Positions 19,839 to 29,631 are shown, counted from the first letter of the stretch. The stretch: 64,000 nucleotides of DNA from Fuscovulum blasticum DSM 2131 (GCF_003034965.1 NZ_PZKE01000001.1:346343-410342), one strand, 5' to 3'. The notes: a model not told the origin generated them from the letters alone. A program made the numbers and translations.

Positions 19839-20912
19839 ATGACTCCCGAAGACCTTCGCGCCGCCGTTGCCGCGGGCATTGTCACCGAGGCGCAGGCCGC
19901 CTCGATCACTGCGCTGGCGGACAGCCGGTCGGGCCGCCGCGCCGCCATGCAGGCCGAGGATGAGCCGTTCGAGTTCTTCCGCGGCTTCTCCGAGATCTTC
20001 ATCTCGATCGGTCTGGTGATCCTGCTGACCGGCGTTTCCCTGATGCTGACATGGTTCGGCGGTTTCGGCCTGCTGGTGGCGGTGCCGCTGATCACGGCAG
20101 CGATTGCCTGGTGGTGGGCGGGCTATTTCACCCTGCGCCGGCGAATGACGCTGCCGTCGATGGTTCTGGCCAGCGCGTTCGGGGCCGGGCTGATGATCTT
20201 TATCGTCACCTTGCTGGGCCAGAGCGGCCTGGATGAACGGATGGTCGGGGTGCTGGCTTTTGCCCTGTCGGCTGCGGGTATGCTGCTGTGGTATCGCCGG
20301 TTCAAGCTGCCCTTCGCGGCGTTCCTGACCGGGCTTCTGGTGCTGGGCATGATCTATGCGATCACGGCATCAACCGCGAACCTGATCGCGCTGGCGTCTG
20401 GCGGCAATGGCTGGGACCGGCTGTTCGACCTGACGGAAAGCCCCGCCTTCGCCACCGCGACGCTGCTGTTCGGCATCGGGGCCTTTCTGGTGGGCATGTG
20501 GTTCGACACCCGCGATCCGCACCGTCTGGGCCGGCACGCGGCAACCGCCTTCTGGTGCCATCTGCTGGCCGCACCCGCGCTGGTGAACACGGTTGCGGTC
20601 ACGCTGCTGAACAGCGGTGGCGGCACCGGAATCGCGCTTCTGTCGCTGGCTCTGGTGGTGATCACCATGCTGGCGCTGGTGATCGACCGTCGGTCTTTCC
20701 TGACGGCGGCGATTGCCTATATCGCGCTGGTCATCAGTTGGGTGGCCGGTGACAGCGGTGATTTCGGAACCTGGATCTTCGTTCTGATCGTGCTGGGGTC
20801 GCTGATCACCGCCATAGGCACCTGGTGGGTGCAACTGCGGGCCTTCGTGATGAAGGCGCTGCCAGACTTTCCCGGCAAGCACCGCCTGCCGCCCTATTCA
20901 CGGTCCGAATAG
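19839..20912 (+). CDS. DUF2157-like multi-spanning membrane protein
   Basis: A 357-residue protein with a soluble N-terminus (MTPEDLRAAVAAGIVTEAQAASI, a DUF2157-like opening with an intervening acidic stretch) followed by about ten hydrophobic segments from residue 50 onward, ending in a short basic tail. No catalytic or transport motif is recognisable. A frame open from 19761 contains this gene, but ATG 19839 starts the family-like sequence. It is part of the three-gene insert between hslV and hslU. Function unknown. Confidence 0.75.
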   Translation: MTPEDLRAAVAAGIVTEAQAASITALADSRSGRRAAMQAEDEPFEFFRGFSEIFISIGLVILLTGVSLMLTWFGGFGLLVAVPLITAAIAWWWAGYFTLRRRMTLPSMVLASAFGAGLMIFIVTLLGQSGLDERMVGVLAFALSAAGMLLWYRRFKLPFAAFLTGLLVLGMIYAITASTANLIALASGGNGWDRLFDLTESPAFATATLLFGIGAFLVGMWFDTRDPHRLGRHAATAFWCHLLAAPALVNTVAVTLLNSGGGTGIALLSLALVVITMLALVIDRRSFLTAAIAYIALVISWVAGDSGDFGTWIFVLIVLGSLITAIGTWWVQLRAFVMKALPDFPGKHRLPPYSRSE

Positions 20913-20924
20913 GGGTATGACGGA

Positions 20925-21527
20925 TCAGGCTCCTTCCTTTTCGACCAGCCCTTGCAAAAGCGCCAGACGCTGGTCGACGAAACTGCCAGAGCAGGTCGCC
21001 AGATCATGCATGGCGCGCACGAAGAACTGTCGATAGCCCTGACGCTCGGTGCACCAGGCCAGAAGCTTTACCCCCTGCGGCGGATGAACCAGCGCCAGCG
21101 GCAACACGCTGCGCTGCGACGGCTGATCCGAAAGATCGGTATAGGCAAAGAAGACCGGCTGCGAGGCCCCGATCGCCCGGTGCAGCAGCGCAAGGTCGTC
21201 TGCCGAGGCCGGCTGCATGTCTACCCTGTAGAAAGCCGACGGCCGCACATCGAGCGCACAGTAAAGCCGTGCGAGCAAGGCGCCTTCGGGGTCTGTTGCG
21301 GCCAGACGCTCCATGGTTGCCCGCGCCGCGGCGGCGGCCACCGGGTCGCCGCGGTGCATGGCCAGCGCCAAGCCGCGTAACGCGGCATCGCGCAGATCGG
21401 GGTCTGGGGCGGTCTGTGCCGGGGCGGTAACGGGGCCGGCCACGGCCACCATCGCCCCACCCACCACCCGCAGCCCAAGGGCGCGGCGGGTCAGGCGAAA
21501 GAAACCGGGCGAGCGGGCGGGGTACAT
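20925..21527 (-). CDS. Exported WYL-like domain protein
   Basis: A 200-residue protein. The C-terminal half ([13 protein letters not shown], then [20 protein letters not shown]) resembles the WYL ligand-sensing domain of YafY-type regulators, but there is no helix-turn-helix. Instead the N-terminus carries twin arginine (RLTRRALGL, about residues 11-19), a hydrophobic stretch and AQTA, which reads as a Tat or Sec signal peptide. Of several in-frame ATGs, 21527 has AAGGA eight bases upstream. It lies just upstream of and divergent from hslU. Function unknown. Confidence 0.55.
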   Translation of the reverse strand: MYPARSPGFFRLTRRALGLRVVGGAMVAVAGPVTAPAQTAPDPDLRDAALRGLALAMHRGDPVAAAAARATMERLAATDPEGALLARLYCALDVRPSAFYRVDMQPASADDLALLHRAIGASQPVFFAYTDLSDQPSQRSVLPLALVHPPQGVKLLAWCTERQGYRQFFVRAMHDLATCSGSFVDQRLALLQGLVEKEGA

Positions 21528-21656
21528 GGCCATGGTCCTTGTGGCACAATGGAAAAGGGCGACGGCCATGCGTGTGTGGTGGCCTGTTGTCCAGCCGCTT
21601 GCTTGAAACGCGGGCGGGCCGTCTTTAAGTGGTGCAGAACCGTCACAGGAGCGAGC

Positions 21657-22955
21657 ATGACCGACCTGACCCCGCGCGAGATCGTGTCCGAGCTGGACCG
21701 CTTCATCATCGGCCAGAAAGAGGCCAAGCGTGCCGTGGCGGTGGCCTTGCGCAACCGCTGGCGGCGGAAGCGGCTGGCCGATGACCTGCGCGATGAGGTT
21801 TATCCGAAGAACATCCTGATGATCGGACCAACCGGCGTGGGCAAGACCGAGATCAGCCGCCGTCTGGCCCGTCTTGCCAGGGCGCCGTTCCTGAAGGTCG
21901 AGGCGACCAAGTTCACCGAGGTGGGCTATGTCGGGCGCGATGTGGACAGCATCATCCGCGATCTGGTGGATGTGGGTATCAACGATACCCGCGCCCGGAT
22001 GCGCGACGAGGTGCGCGACCGCGCCCGCCGCGCCGCCGAGGACCGGGTGATCGAGGCGCTGGCCGGGACCGATGCGCGCGATGCCACGCGCGAGATGTTC
22101 CGGGGCAAGCTCAAGCGGGGCGAGCTGGACGACACGATGATCGAGATCGAGGTCGTCGATGCCGCGCCGCAGATGCCGATGATGGGCGGCGCGCCCGGCA
22201 TGGAAATGCAGATGCAGGGGTTGCAGGATCTGTTCAAGGCCTTCGGGTCACGCGGCAGCCGCAAGCGGATGACGGTGGCGCAAAGTTTCGACGTGCTGCT
22301 TGGGCAAGAGGCCGACAAGCTGCTGGATGACGAGGCGGTGCGTGCCGCGGCGCTTGAGGCGGTGCAGGAAAACGGCATCGTCTTCCTGGACGAGATCGAC
22401 AAGATCTGCGCACGGGCCGAAACGCGCGGCGCCGATGTCAGCCGCGAAGGCGTGCAGCGCGATCTTCTGCCACTGATCGAGGGGACGACGGTTTCCACCA
22501 AATACGGGCCGGTGAAGACCGACCATATCCTGTTCATCGCCAGTGGGGCCTTCCATATTGCCAAGCCGTCGGACCTGCTGCCCGAATTGCAGGGTCGGTT
22601 GCCGATCCGGGTTGAGCTGGGTCCGCTCAGCGAGGCGGATTTCGTTCGCATCCTGACCGAAACCGACAATGCGCTGACACGGCAGTATTCTGGCCTGATG
22701 GGCACGGAAGAGGTGGCGGTGCGCTTTACCGAAGGCGGCATCGCGGCGATTGCCAGCATTGCCGCCGAGGTGAACCGCAGCGTCGAGAATATCGGGGCGC
22801 GGCGGCTTTATACCGTGATGGAGCGGGTGTTCGAGGAGCTGTCCTTCACCGCCCCTGACCGGGGCGGGGAAGAGGTGGTGGTGGACGAGGCGTTTGTCGA
22901 AAAGAACGTCGGCGCGCTGGCGCGGTCGGCCGATATTTCGCGCTACGTCCTTTAG
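21657..22955 (+). CDS. hslU: ATP-dependent protease HslVU ATPase subunit
   Basis: A 432-residue AAA+ unfoldase that feeds substrates to HslV. Opening motif [21 protein letters not shown]; Walker A GPTGVGKT (about residues 57-64); family-specific [17 protein letters not shown]; Walker [11 protein letters not shown]; and the C-terminal RYVL tail that docks into HslV. CAGGAG precedes ATG 21657. Separated from hslV by three genes, which is unusual for the family. Confidence 0.97.
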   Translation: MTDLTPREIVSELDRFIIGQKEAKRAVAVALRNRWRRKRLADDLRDEVYPKNILMIGPTGVGKTEISRRLARLARAPFLKVEATKFTEVGYVGRDVDSIIRDLVDVGINDTRARMRDEVRDRARRAAEDRVIEALAGTDARDATREMFRGKLKRGELDDTMIEIEVVDAAPQMPMMGGAPGMEMQMQGLQDLFKAFGSRGSRKRMTVAQSFDVLLGQEADKLLDDEAVRAAALEAVQENGIVFLDEIDKICARAETRGADVSREGVQRDLLPLIEGTTVSTKYGPVKTDHILFIASGAFHIAKPSDLLPELQGRLPIRVELGPLSEADFVRILTETDNALTRQYSGLMGTEEVAVRFTEGGIAAIASIAAEVNRSVENIGARRLYTVMERVFEELSFTAPDRGGEEVVVDEAFVEKNVGALARSADISRYVL

Positions 22956-22956
22956 G

Positions 22957-23706
22957 TCAGGCCAGCGGCGGCAGGCCACAATCGGCGCGCAGGGCCGGAT
23001 CGCGGATGTCCAGCTCTTGCCCGGCCCGGTCTGCGGCGGCGGTGGTGCACAGCCAGGCAATGCAGCGGGCGGGCTGGTCGGTGGGGGCCAGCGCGCTGCG
23101 CGGCAGTTGCGACACCGGGTTGATGCCCGAGGCGCGGATGGCCCCCTGCATGTCGGTATCCACCACGCCGGGGGCAAGCCCGTAGACCCGGATGCCCAGC
23201 GGCGCATATTCCAGATGGACCGATTTGGTCAGCATGGCCAGCCCCGCCTTGCCGGCGCAATAGGCGGCCCAGCCTTCCTGCGGGCGATGCGCCGCGCCGG
23301 ATGACACATTGACGATCACCCCCCGTCCGCGTGCCGTCATGGCCGGCAGGCACAGGCGGATGGCATCGAACTGTGCGGTCAGATTCGTCTCTATGCTGGC
23401 GGAAAATGCCTCTGGCGTCAGATCGGCAATGCGGCCGATAGGGTATACGACGGCCGCATTGTTCACCAGGATGTCAAAGCCCGCTGCGGTGATTTCGGCC
23501 AGGCGGACGCGGTTGGTGATGTTGCACAGCAGGCCGGTGCCTGCGCCGTTCAGCGCGGCTTCGGCGCTGGCCAGACTGTCCTCGGTCCGGGCGGTGAAGG
23601 TGACGCGGGCGCCAAGGGTAGCCAGGGCGGAAACGGTGGCCAGCCCGATGCCACGGGCGCCCCCTGTAACAAGCGCTGTCTGGCCAGAGAGGGGGAGGGT
23701 CATCAT
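22957..23706 (-). CDS. Short-chain dehydrogenase/reductase
   Basis: A 249-residue classical SDR. Cofactor loop TGGARGIG (residues 14-21), NNAA, the catalytic Ser in VNVSSGAAH and YCAGK as the YxxxK pair. VYGLAPGVVDTDM follows the active site. A reverse-strand AGGAAAGG precedes two adjacent ATGs (23706 or 23703). It converges with hslU, with one base between the stops. The substrate cannot be told. Confidence 0.9.
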   Translation of the reverse strand: MMTLPLSGQTALVTGGARGIGLATVSALATLGARVTFTARTEDSLASAEAALNGAGTGLLCNITNRVRLAEITAAGFDILVNNAAVVYPIGRIADLTPEAFSASIETNLTAQFDAIRLCLPAMTARGRGVIVNVSSGAAHRPQEGWAAYCAGKAGLAMLTKSVHLEYAPLGIRVYGLAPGVVDTDMQGAIRASGINPVSQLPRSALAPTDQPARCIAWLCTTAAADRAGQELDIRDPALRADCGLPPLA

Positions 23707-23799
23707 TCGGGCCTTTCCTGCGGGGTGAAACCCACATAGCCGACAGACCTTTCGCTTTCCATGACTGCGTGAAAGAACGGGCGGCGGAGTGCCTGTCTC

Positions 23800-25020
23800 A
23801 TGCCCTTTCTCGCCTTTCTGCGCGCCAATGCGCCCTTCCTTCTGGCGGGGTTCCTGCTCTCGTTGCTGTCCAGCTTCGGGCTGACCTATTTCCTGTCGCC
23901 CTTTGGCGCCGAGATCCGGGCCGAATACGGGCTGTCGCATGGAAGCTGGGCCACACTTTACGCGGGGTCTACCGTGGCCGGGGCGATTGCGATGGTCTGG
24001 GCGGGGCCGTTGCTGGACAGGTTCCGTGTGCGGACGATCGGGGTGGTGTCGCTGCTGGGGCTGGCGGGCGCGTCGGCGCTGATGGCGGTGAATCCCAGTG
24101 TCGTGACGCTGCCGGTGGTGATCTTTCTCTTGCGGTTCCTGGGGCAGGGCATGGTGGTGCAGGCCGCCGGCGTGGCGATGAGCCGGTGGTTCGTCGGCAG
24201 CCGGGGGCGGGCGCTGGCGATTGCCGCGCTAGGGTTCAGTGTGGGTGAGATCGTGCTGCCGCTGGCCTTTACCGCCGCCAAGGCGGCTGTGCCGTGGCGC
24301 TGGCTGTTCGTGCTGGCGGCGGGGCTGATTCTGGTCAGCCTGCCGGTCTTGCTGCGGCTTTTGCGGCTGGAGCGGACACCACAGCAGATGGCGACGGGCG
24401 AAGACAGTGCCGGATTGGCGGCGCGGCACTGGACACGGGCCGAAGCCCTGCATCACGGACTGTTCTGGTGCGTGCTGCCGTCGCTGATGGTTCCGTCGAT
24501 GTTCATCACGGTGATCTTCTTCCATCAGGCCCATCTGGCCGAGGTGAAGGGTTGGTCGCATCTGGGGCTGCTGACGGTGCTGCCGTTCTACACCCTGGCG
24601 GCGGTTGTGGGCATGTTTGCCACCGGCGTGGCGCTGGACAGGATCGGCACCCGGCCGATGATGCCGCTGTATCTGCTGCCGCTGGCCGCGTTCCTGCTGC
24701 TGTTCCCGCATGTGCAAAGCCTGTTCTGGGCCGGTCCGGTTCTGGCCTTGATGGGCCTGACGGCGGGCGCGCAGGCGACGGTGCTGATGGCCTTCTGGGC
24801 CGAGATCTACGGCACGCGGAACCTGGGCGCGATCCGGGCGCTGACCGGGGCGATCATGGTTTTCGGCACGGCTGTCGGGCCGATGCTGGCGGGCGAACTG
24901 ATCGAACGTGGCGTCGAAATTGATGCCCAGATGGGCGCGATGGCTGCGGTCACCCTGGTTTCGGCAGGGCTGGTGGCCTTTGGTCTGCGGCGCTTTGCCG
25001 GTGGATTTGGCCGCACTTGA
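23800..25020 (+). CDS. Major facilitator superfamily transporter
   Basis: A 406-residue inner-membrane transporter with about 12 hydrophobic segments in two halves. The loop after helix 2 (GPLLDRFRVRTIG) and its repeat in the second half (GVALDRIGTRPMMP) carry the MFS signature. MSRWFVGSRGRALAIAALG is typical of oxalate/formate- and monocarboxylate-like MFS groups. Substrate unknown. It ends about 30 bases before a lipoprotein gene on the same strand. Confidence 0.88.
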   Translation: MPFLAFLRANAPFLLAGFLLSLLSSFGLTYFLSPFGAEIRAEYGLSHGSWATLYAGSTVAGAIAMVWAGPLLDRFRVRTIGVVSLLGLAGASALMAVNPSVVTLPVVIFLLRFLGQGMVVQAAGVAMSRWFVGSRGRALAIAALGFSVGEIVLPLAFTAAKAAVPWRWLFVLAAGLILVSLPVLLRLLRLERTPQQMATGEDSAGLAARHWTRAEALHHGLFWCVLPSLMVPSMFITVIFFHQAHLAEVKGWSHLGLLTVLPFYTLAAVVGMFATGVALDRIGTRPMMPLYLLPLAAFLLLFPHVQSLFWAGPVLALMGLTAGAQATVLMAFWAEIYGTRNLGAIRALTGAIMVFGTAVGPMLAGELIERGVEIDAQMGAMAAVTLVSAGLVAFGLRRFAGGFGRT

Positions 25021-25051
25021 CCGGGGCGTCCTACCCCGTCACACAGGGACC

Positions 25052-26170
25052 ATGAAGGTATTGTCAGTCCTTGTTGCCCTGCTGTTCCTGATCGCCTGCA
25101 GTCCGCGGGGCGAGTTCCTGATGCTGGCCGATATTCCGGCCGAGAAGCAGGCCGAAGCCACCACATCGGGCGTGCGCGAAGTGGTGTTCGTCGGCACGTC
25201 ACGCAAGGAAGAAGATGGCATTTTCGGCTTTGGCCGGTCAGAACAGGCGCGGTTCCTCCGGTATGACATCCTGGTGCCCTTCAACCGCCCTCTGGGCGAG
25301 GTGAGTTGGCCCCGCAGCGCCAAGCGGGCCGATCCGAAGACCGATTTCCTGACGCTTGACGGTATCGGCTATGACACCGCCGCCGATTTCCGCGGCGCGC
25401 TGCGCGAGTCGATGGCGCGGCGCAAACAGCGCGACGTGGTGGTCTATGTTCATGGTTTCAACAACACGATGGCCGAAAGTGTCTATCGCGTTGCGCAGAT
25501 GCACTATGACCTCAAGGTGCCGGGCATTGCGGTGCATTATGCCTGGCCAAGCCGCGGGTCGCCCTTCGGATATGTTTATGACCGGGATTCGGCGCTGTTC
25601 GGGCGCGATGGTCTGGAACAATTGCTGCACGAAGTCGCGCTGTCCGGTGCCCAGCGGATTGTGATCGTCGCCCATTCGATGGGGGGCGCGCTGACGATGG
25701 AGACGCTTCGCCAGACGGCCATCCGCAACGACAAGCTCGTGCTGGGGCATATCGGCGGCGTGGTCCTGATCTCGCCAGATCTGGATGTGGATCTGTTCCG
25801 TGCCCAGGCCCACGCGATGGGACGCCTGCCGCAGCCGTTCCTGATCTTCGGAAATACCAAGGATTCGATCCTGAACCTGTCGTCCAAGATCGCCGGCGCG
25901 CCTGACCGGCTGGGCAACCTGAGCGATCTGGCGCAACTGGGGGATCTGGAGGTCACCTATTTCGACACGGCGGCCTATAATCAGGGGGCGGGGCATTTCA
26001 ATCTGGGCACCTCGCCGGCGCTGATCCAGCTTCTTGGCGGGATCGCGAACATCGACGCGGCCTTCCGGGCCGAGGCGGCCAGCCGCGTGGGCCTGCTGCC
26101 CGGCGTGGTGCTGACCGTGCGCAATGCGACCGGCATCATTTTGGCGCCGGTGGAAGCGGCGGTTGATTAA
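25052..26170 (+). CDS. Alpha/beta hydrolase lipoprotein (DUF900 family)
   Basis: A 372-residue predicted lipoprotein: signal peptide with lipobox LIAC (Cys16). The hydrolase core has VVVYVHGFNNTMAES, HYAWPSRGSPFGYVYDRDSA and the nucleophile elbow VAHSMGG, all diagnostic of DUF900-type alpha/beta hydrolases. It probably acts in the periplasm on an unknown ester or amide. Its stop overlaps that of the convergent Smr gene by 4 bases. Confidence 0.9.
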   Translation: MKVLSVLVALLFLIACSPRGEFLMLADIPAEKQAEATTSGVREVVFVGTSRKEEDGIFGFGRSEQARFLRYDILVPFNRPLGEVSWPRSAKRADPKTDFLTLDGIGYDTAADFRGALRESMARRKQRDVVVYVHGFNNTMAESVYRVAQMHYDLKVPGIAVHYAWPSRGSPFGYVYDRDSALFGRDGLEQLLHEVALSGAQRIVIVAHSMGGALTMETLRQTAIRNDKLVLGHIGGVVLISPDLDVDLFRAQAHAMGRLPQPFLIFGNTKDSILNLSSKIAGAPDRLGNLSDLAQLGDLEVTYFDTAAYNQGAGHFNLGTSPALIQLLGGIANIDAAFRAEAASRVGLLPGVVLTVRNATGIILAPVEAAVD

Positions 26171-26742
26171 CGCCGGCGCAGATAGACGTAGAACGCCCCG
26201 GCGCCCCCGTGTTTCAGATGTGCTTCTGACACCTGCAACACGGCCTGTCCCAGCGGCGGCAGGCGCAGCCAATGCGGCACCTGATGGCGCAAGGCGCCGG
26301 TGGGGCGCGGCACGGGTTCGAACATCGCCCGCCCCTTGCCGGTGATGACCAGCACCAGCCGCAGCCCCTGCGATTGCGCGTTCAGGATGAAGCGGATCAG
26401 CTCGGGGTGCGCTTCGGCCAGGGTCATGCCGTGCAGATCAAGCCGTGCTTCGGGCGCCAGCTTGCCCCGGGTCATGCGCGCGTGGGTCTTGGCGTCCATC
26501 TGCAAGGGCTGGGCCGTGGGCGAAGGCGCCAGCACATGCGGGCGGGCCAGCGGCGCCTGTTCACCCAGCCGGAACTGCGGCAGGCGGGGCTGAGCCGGCA
26601 CCTTCGGGGCCTCTGCCGGGGGCGGCGTGGGGGCCAGCGCCTCGGGCAGCGGCAGGTGGGTGCCGTGCATCGGCCGGGCGGTGCGGGCGACCGCGTGCCA
26701 AAGCTCGGCCTCCTCGGGCCGCAGGTGACGACGGCGCGACAT
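26167..26742 (-). CDS. Smr domain protein
   Basis: A 191-residue protein with a proline-rich N-terminal half and a C-terminal Smr (MutS2-like) domain: LDLHGMTLAEAH near residue 101 and VITGKG near 132, the putative nuclease motifs. It ends in a basic YVYLRRR. It lies 3 bases downstream of mltA on the same strand; this mltA-smr neighbourhood is conserved in alphaproteobacteria. Confidence 0.9.
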   Translation of the reverse strand: MSRRRHLRPEEAELWHAVARTARPMHGTHLPLPEALAPTPPPAEAPKVPAQPRLPQFRLGEQAPLARPHVLAPSPTAQPLQMDAKTHARMTRGKLAPEARLDLHGMTLAEAHPELIRFILNAQSQGLRLVLVITGKGRAMFEPVPRPTGALRHQVPHWLRLPPLGQAVLQVSEAHLKHGGAGAFYVYLRRR

Positions 26743-26745
26743 GGG

Positions 26746-27771
26746 TCAAAGCCCTTCCAGCATGGCGAAGGCGCGGTCGATGGGCAGCAGCAGCACCATA
26801 CGGCCGCCGTCCTTGACATCGCCCGCGGCATCGCCTGCCGCATCGCCGAAGCCATAGAAGATGTCAGCCCGCTGCGCGCCCTTGATGGCACCGCCTGTAT
26901 CCTGTGCCACCATCAGCCGGTTCATGGGAACGCGGCCTTCCTTTTCAATCCAGACCGGGGCGCCAAGGGGCGTATAGGCCGGGTCAACCGCCAGCGACCG
27001 CAGCGGCGTGATTGACCGGCCCATCGCCCCGATCGGCCCCTTGTCGGCGGGCAGGTTCGCGATCTTGCGGAAGAAGATGTAGGACGGGTTATGGTTCAGA
27101 AGTTCGGCCCCCAGATCGGGGTTGCTGCGGACCCAGTTGGCGATGGCCCCGGCAGACACCTGATGCGGCAGGAAATAGCCGCGACGCACCAGTTCCTGCC
27201 CGATGGACCTGTAGGCGTGGCCATTGCGCCCGGCATAGCCCACGCGGATGACCGAACCATCGGTCATGCGGATGCGGCCAGAACCCTGGATGTGCAGGAA
27301 GAACACCTCGACCGGATCGTCCAGCCAGGCGATCTCAAGCCCACGGCCGCCAAGGGCGCCGCCTTCGATGCTGGCGCGGCTGTGATAGACGGTTCCATCG
27401 GCCAGTTCCGGCGGGCGGCGATAGATGGGCCAGGCATAGCGCGGAGTGCGGACGGCGGAGCCGGTCAGTTCGGGTTCGAAATAGCCGGTGAACAGCGCCG
27501 GAGGTGTGCCCACGATCACCGGGCGGAAGAACAATTCGAAAAAGGCGCGGGCCGAGGCATCGTCGCGCGGCACATCGCGGGCCAGCTTGCACAGCGGGCG
27601 CCAGTCGGCGGCATCCAGCAGATCGCAGGTGTCAAGAAAGGCCGCCAAGGCGGCGGCCTGTCCATCCTGCTGCCAGCCGGCAAGGGATTCGAAGTCAACC
27701 ACCTGGGCGCGGACGGGCGGTGCGGCCATCAGGGCCACCGCAAGCGCAAGATTGCGAAAAGCCCCGCCCAT
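26746..27771 (-). CDS. mltA: Membrane-bound lytic murein transglycosylase A
   Basis: A 341-residue murein hydrolase making 1,6-anhydroMurNAc products. A signal peptide (ending near PPVRAQ) precedes the MltA domain (FTGYFEPELTGS, VFFLHIQGSGRI) and the C-terminal 3D domain (VAQDTGGAIKGAQRADIFYGFG) with the catalytic Asp. No lipobox cysteine is seen, as usual for alphaproteobacterial homologues. It lies 8 bases downstream of the Tim44-like gene. Its products are the raw material for the MurNAc salvage genes elsewhere in the window. Confidence 0.95.
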   Translation of the reverse strand: MGGAFRNLALAVALMAAPPVRAQVVDFESLAGWQQDGQAAALAAFLDTCDLLDAADWRPLCKLARDVPRDDASARAFFELFFRPVIVGTPPALFTGYFEPELTGSAVRTPRYAWPIYRRPPELADGTVYHSRASIEGGALGGRGLEIAWLDDPVEVFFLHIQGSGRIRMTDGSVIRVGYAGRNGHAYRSIGQELVRRGYFLPHQVSAGAIANWVRSNPDLGAELLNHNPSYIFFRKIANLPADKGPIGAMGRSITPLRSLAVDPAYTPLGAPVWIEKEGRVPMNRLMVAQDTGGAIKGAQRADIFYGFGDAAGDAAGDVKDGGRMVLLLPIDRAFAMLEGL

Positions 27772-27779
27772 GCCAAGGA

Positions 27780-28439
27780 TCAGTCGCCGGTGGCCACAAG
27801 TTGCCAGTTCGGATCGTCCGCGCCCATCTTGCGGGCAAAGGTCCAGACATCGCGCTGACGCTTGAGCGCCTTGGGGTCGCCTTCCACCACTTCGCCGGCC
27901 TTGTTGCGAACAACCGAGGACAGTTCGCCCACGAAGCGCACGGTGATTTCAGCCATCTCCGAGCCGCGGGTGAAGGTCGCCTCTTGCAGGGTCATTTCCT
28001 TGAGGCCGACGAAGTTGGATTCGATGGTCAGCCCTTCGCGTTCGCGCGCGGCGATCACCTCGGCAAAACTGGCCTCGACATCGTCGGACAGGAAGGGGCG
28101 GATGCTGTCAAGATCGCCCTTTTCAAAGGCGGTCAGGATCATCTCATAGGCGCCGCGCGCGCCTTGCAGGAAGGTGCCAACCGAAAAGGCCGGTTCGACC
28201 AGTTTCATCGCGGCCAGCGCCTTGGCCGAGGACGATCCATCGGGAACGTGGTCGATGATGTCGCGGTCGGGGCCGCCCTCGATCACCTCGAAATCGCGCT
28301 GCACCCGCGGTTTTACCGCGTCCAGCGGAACAGGCGGCTTTTCGAACCCGTCCCGTGTGCCAAGAACGGACTTCAGCTTGAGGATCAGGAAAATGGCGAT
28401 CCCTGCAAGGACAAGAAGCTGGATCAGCGACGAATTCAT
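27780..28439 (-). CDS. Tim44/TimA-like membrane protein
   Basis: A 219-residue protein with one N-terminal membrane segment (residues 5-22) and a C-terminal Tim44-like domain (about 85-215: FLQGARGAYEMILTAFEKGD, then VEASFAEVIAAREREG and FVGLKEMTL). Alphaproteobacterial TimA resembles the mitochondrial import motor anchor Tim44; its bacterial role is unclear. It is divergent from fxsA and heads the timA-mltA-smr operon. Confidence 0.88.
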   Translation of the reverse strand: MNSSLIQLLVLAGIAIFLILKLKSVLGTRDGFEKPPVPLDAVKPRVQRDFEVIEGGPDRDIIDHVPDGSSSAKALAAMKLVEPAFSVGTFLQGARGAYEMILTAFEKGDLDSIRPFLSDDVEASFAEVIAAREREGLTIESNFVGLKEMTLQEATFTRGSEMAEITVRFVGELSSVVRNKAGEVVEGDPKALKRQRDVWTFARKMGADDPNWQLVATGD

Positions 28440-28551
28440 CAGACACCCTTCCGCTCTGCGCCTTGGGTTGGCGCCGGTTTGCCCTTATGTAGGGAGGTGT
28501 CGGCGCCAAGTAAACCTTGGGGCCATTCACGGCTGCGAAGGAGGCCGTCTG

Positions 28552-29016
28552 ATGTGGGTCTTGCTGGCCATTCTGGCCTGGCCTCTGGTGGAAATCGGGC
28601 TGTTTGTCGAAATCGGCGGGCGGATCGGGCTGTGGCCCACGCTGGCCTGGGTGATTGCAACGGCGGCGCTTGGCATTCTGGTGATGCGGGCCGAGGCGGT
28701 GCGTGGTCATATGCGGCTGCGGCAGGGCCTGTCGGCGCTGGGGCGGCCCGATGCAGGGTTGGGGCGGGGCGTGTTTCGCGGCCTTGCCGGGCTGCTGCTG
28801 GTGCTGCCGGGGTTCCTGACAGATGCGCTGGGGCTGATCCTGCTGCTGCCGCCGGTGCAGGATCTGCTGACCGCACGTCTGATGGCGCGGGTCACTGTTG
28901 TGCAGGCCGGTGGCCGCCCCGCCCCGCCCGAACCCGATGTGATCGAGGCCGAGTGGGAAGAGGTGCCCCCGTCCGAGGTGGGGCGTCGGGGCCGGTCGGG
29001 CTGGACCGAGGATTGA
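28552..29016 (+). CDS. fxsA: FxsA family membrane protein
   Basis: A 154-residue inner-membrane protein. MWVLLAILAWPLVEIGLFVEIGGRIG and GLLLVLPGFLTDALGLILLLPP are the FxsA core with about four hydrophobic segments; the C-terminus is acidic and cytosolic. AAGGAGG precedes ATG 28552. In E. coli FxsA suppresses F-plasmid phage exclusion; its native role is unknown. Next to secB in most alphaproteobacteria. Confidence 0.92.
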   Translation: MWVLLAILAWPLVEIGLFVEIGGRIGLWPTLAWVIATAALGILVMRAEAVRGHMRLRQGLSALGRPDAGLGRGVFRGLAGLLLVLPGFLTDALGLILLLPPVQDLLTARLMARVTVVQAGGRPAPPEPDVIEAEWEEVPPSEVGRRGRSGWTED

Positions 29017-29118
29017 CAGGACCATCAGTCATTGAGCGCGCGCCGCGCCTCTGCTAGGCACAGCGTCGAATTCACGTTGTGCGCGTCAGGCAGGGTGCCC
29101 GACCGCGAAGGAGGATCA

Positions 29119-29631
29119 ATGGCCGAAGAAGCCCCCGCCCAGCCCGCCGGAAACGGCGCCCAGTTCGCCCCGCGGATGCAGATTCTGGCGCAATATGTGC
29201 GCGACCTCAGCTTTGAGAACGTTCTTGTCCAGAAAGGCGTGGGCCAGTCCGAGATTCAGCCCGACATGCAGGTCGCCGTCAGCCTGGACGCGCGCAAGCG
29301 CAGCGCCGAGAACCAGTATGACGTGATCCTGAAGTTCAAGGTGGCCAACCGGAACAAGGTGACCAACGACGTGCTGTTCCTGCTGGAGCTGGAATATGGC
29401 GGCACCTTCCACATCGAAGGTGTGCCTGATGACCAACTGCACCCCTATCTGCTGATCGAATGCCCGCGGATGCTGTTCCCGTTCGTTCGCCGCATCATCA
29501 GCGATGTGACGCGCGATGGCGGCTTCCCGCCGCTGAACGTGGATACGGTCGATTTCCTGACGCTGTATCGTCAGGAACTGGCACGCCGGGCGCAGGCCAG
29601 CGCGGCCCAGCCCACCCCGCAGCCGAACTGA
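29119..29631 (+). CDS. secB: Protein-export chaperone SecB
   Basis: A 170-residue tetrameric chaperone that keeps preproteins unfolded for SecA. RMQILAQYVRDLSFENV, FLLELEYGGTF and LIECPRMLFPFVRRIISDVTRDGGFPP are the family blocks. AAGGAGG lies just before ATG 29119. An upstream in-frame start at 29032 lacks such a site. The stop abuts the convergent nagA stop. Confidence 0.97.
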   Translation: MAEEAPAQPAGNGAQFAPRMQILAQYVRDLSFENVLVQKGVGQSEIQPDMQVAVSLDARKRSAENQYDVILKFKVANRNKVTNDVLFLLELEYGGTFHIEGVPDDQLHPYLLIECPRMLFPFVRRIISDVTRDGGFPPLNVDTVDFLTLYRQELARRAQASAAQPTPQPN

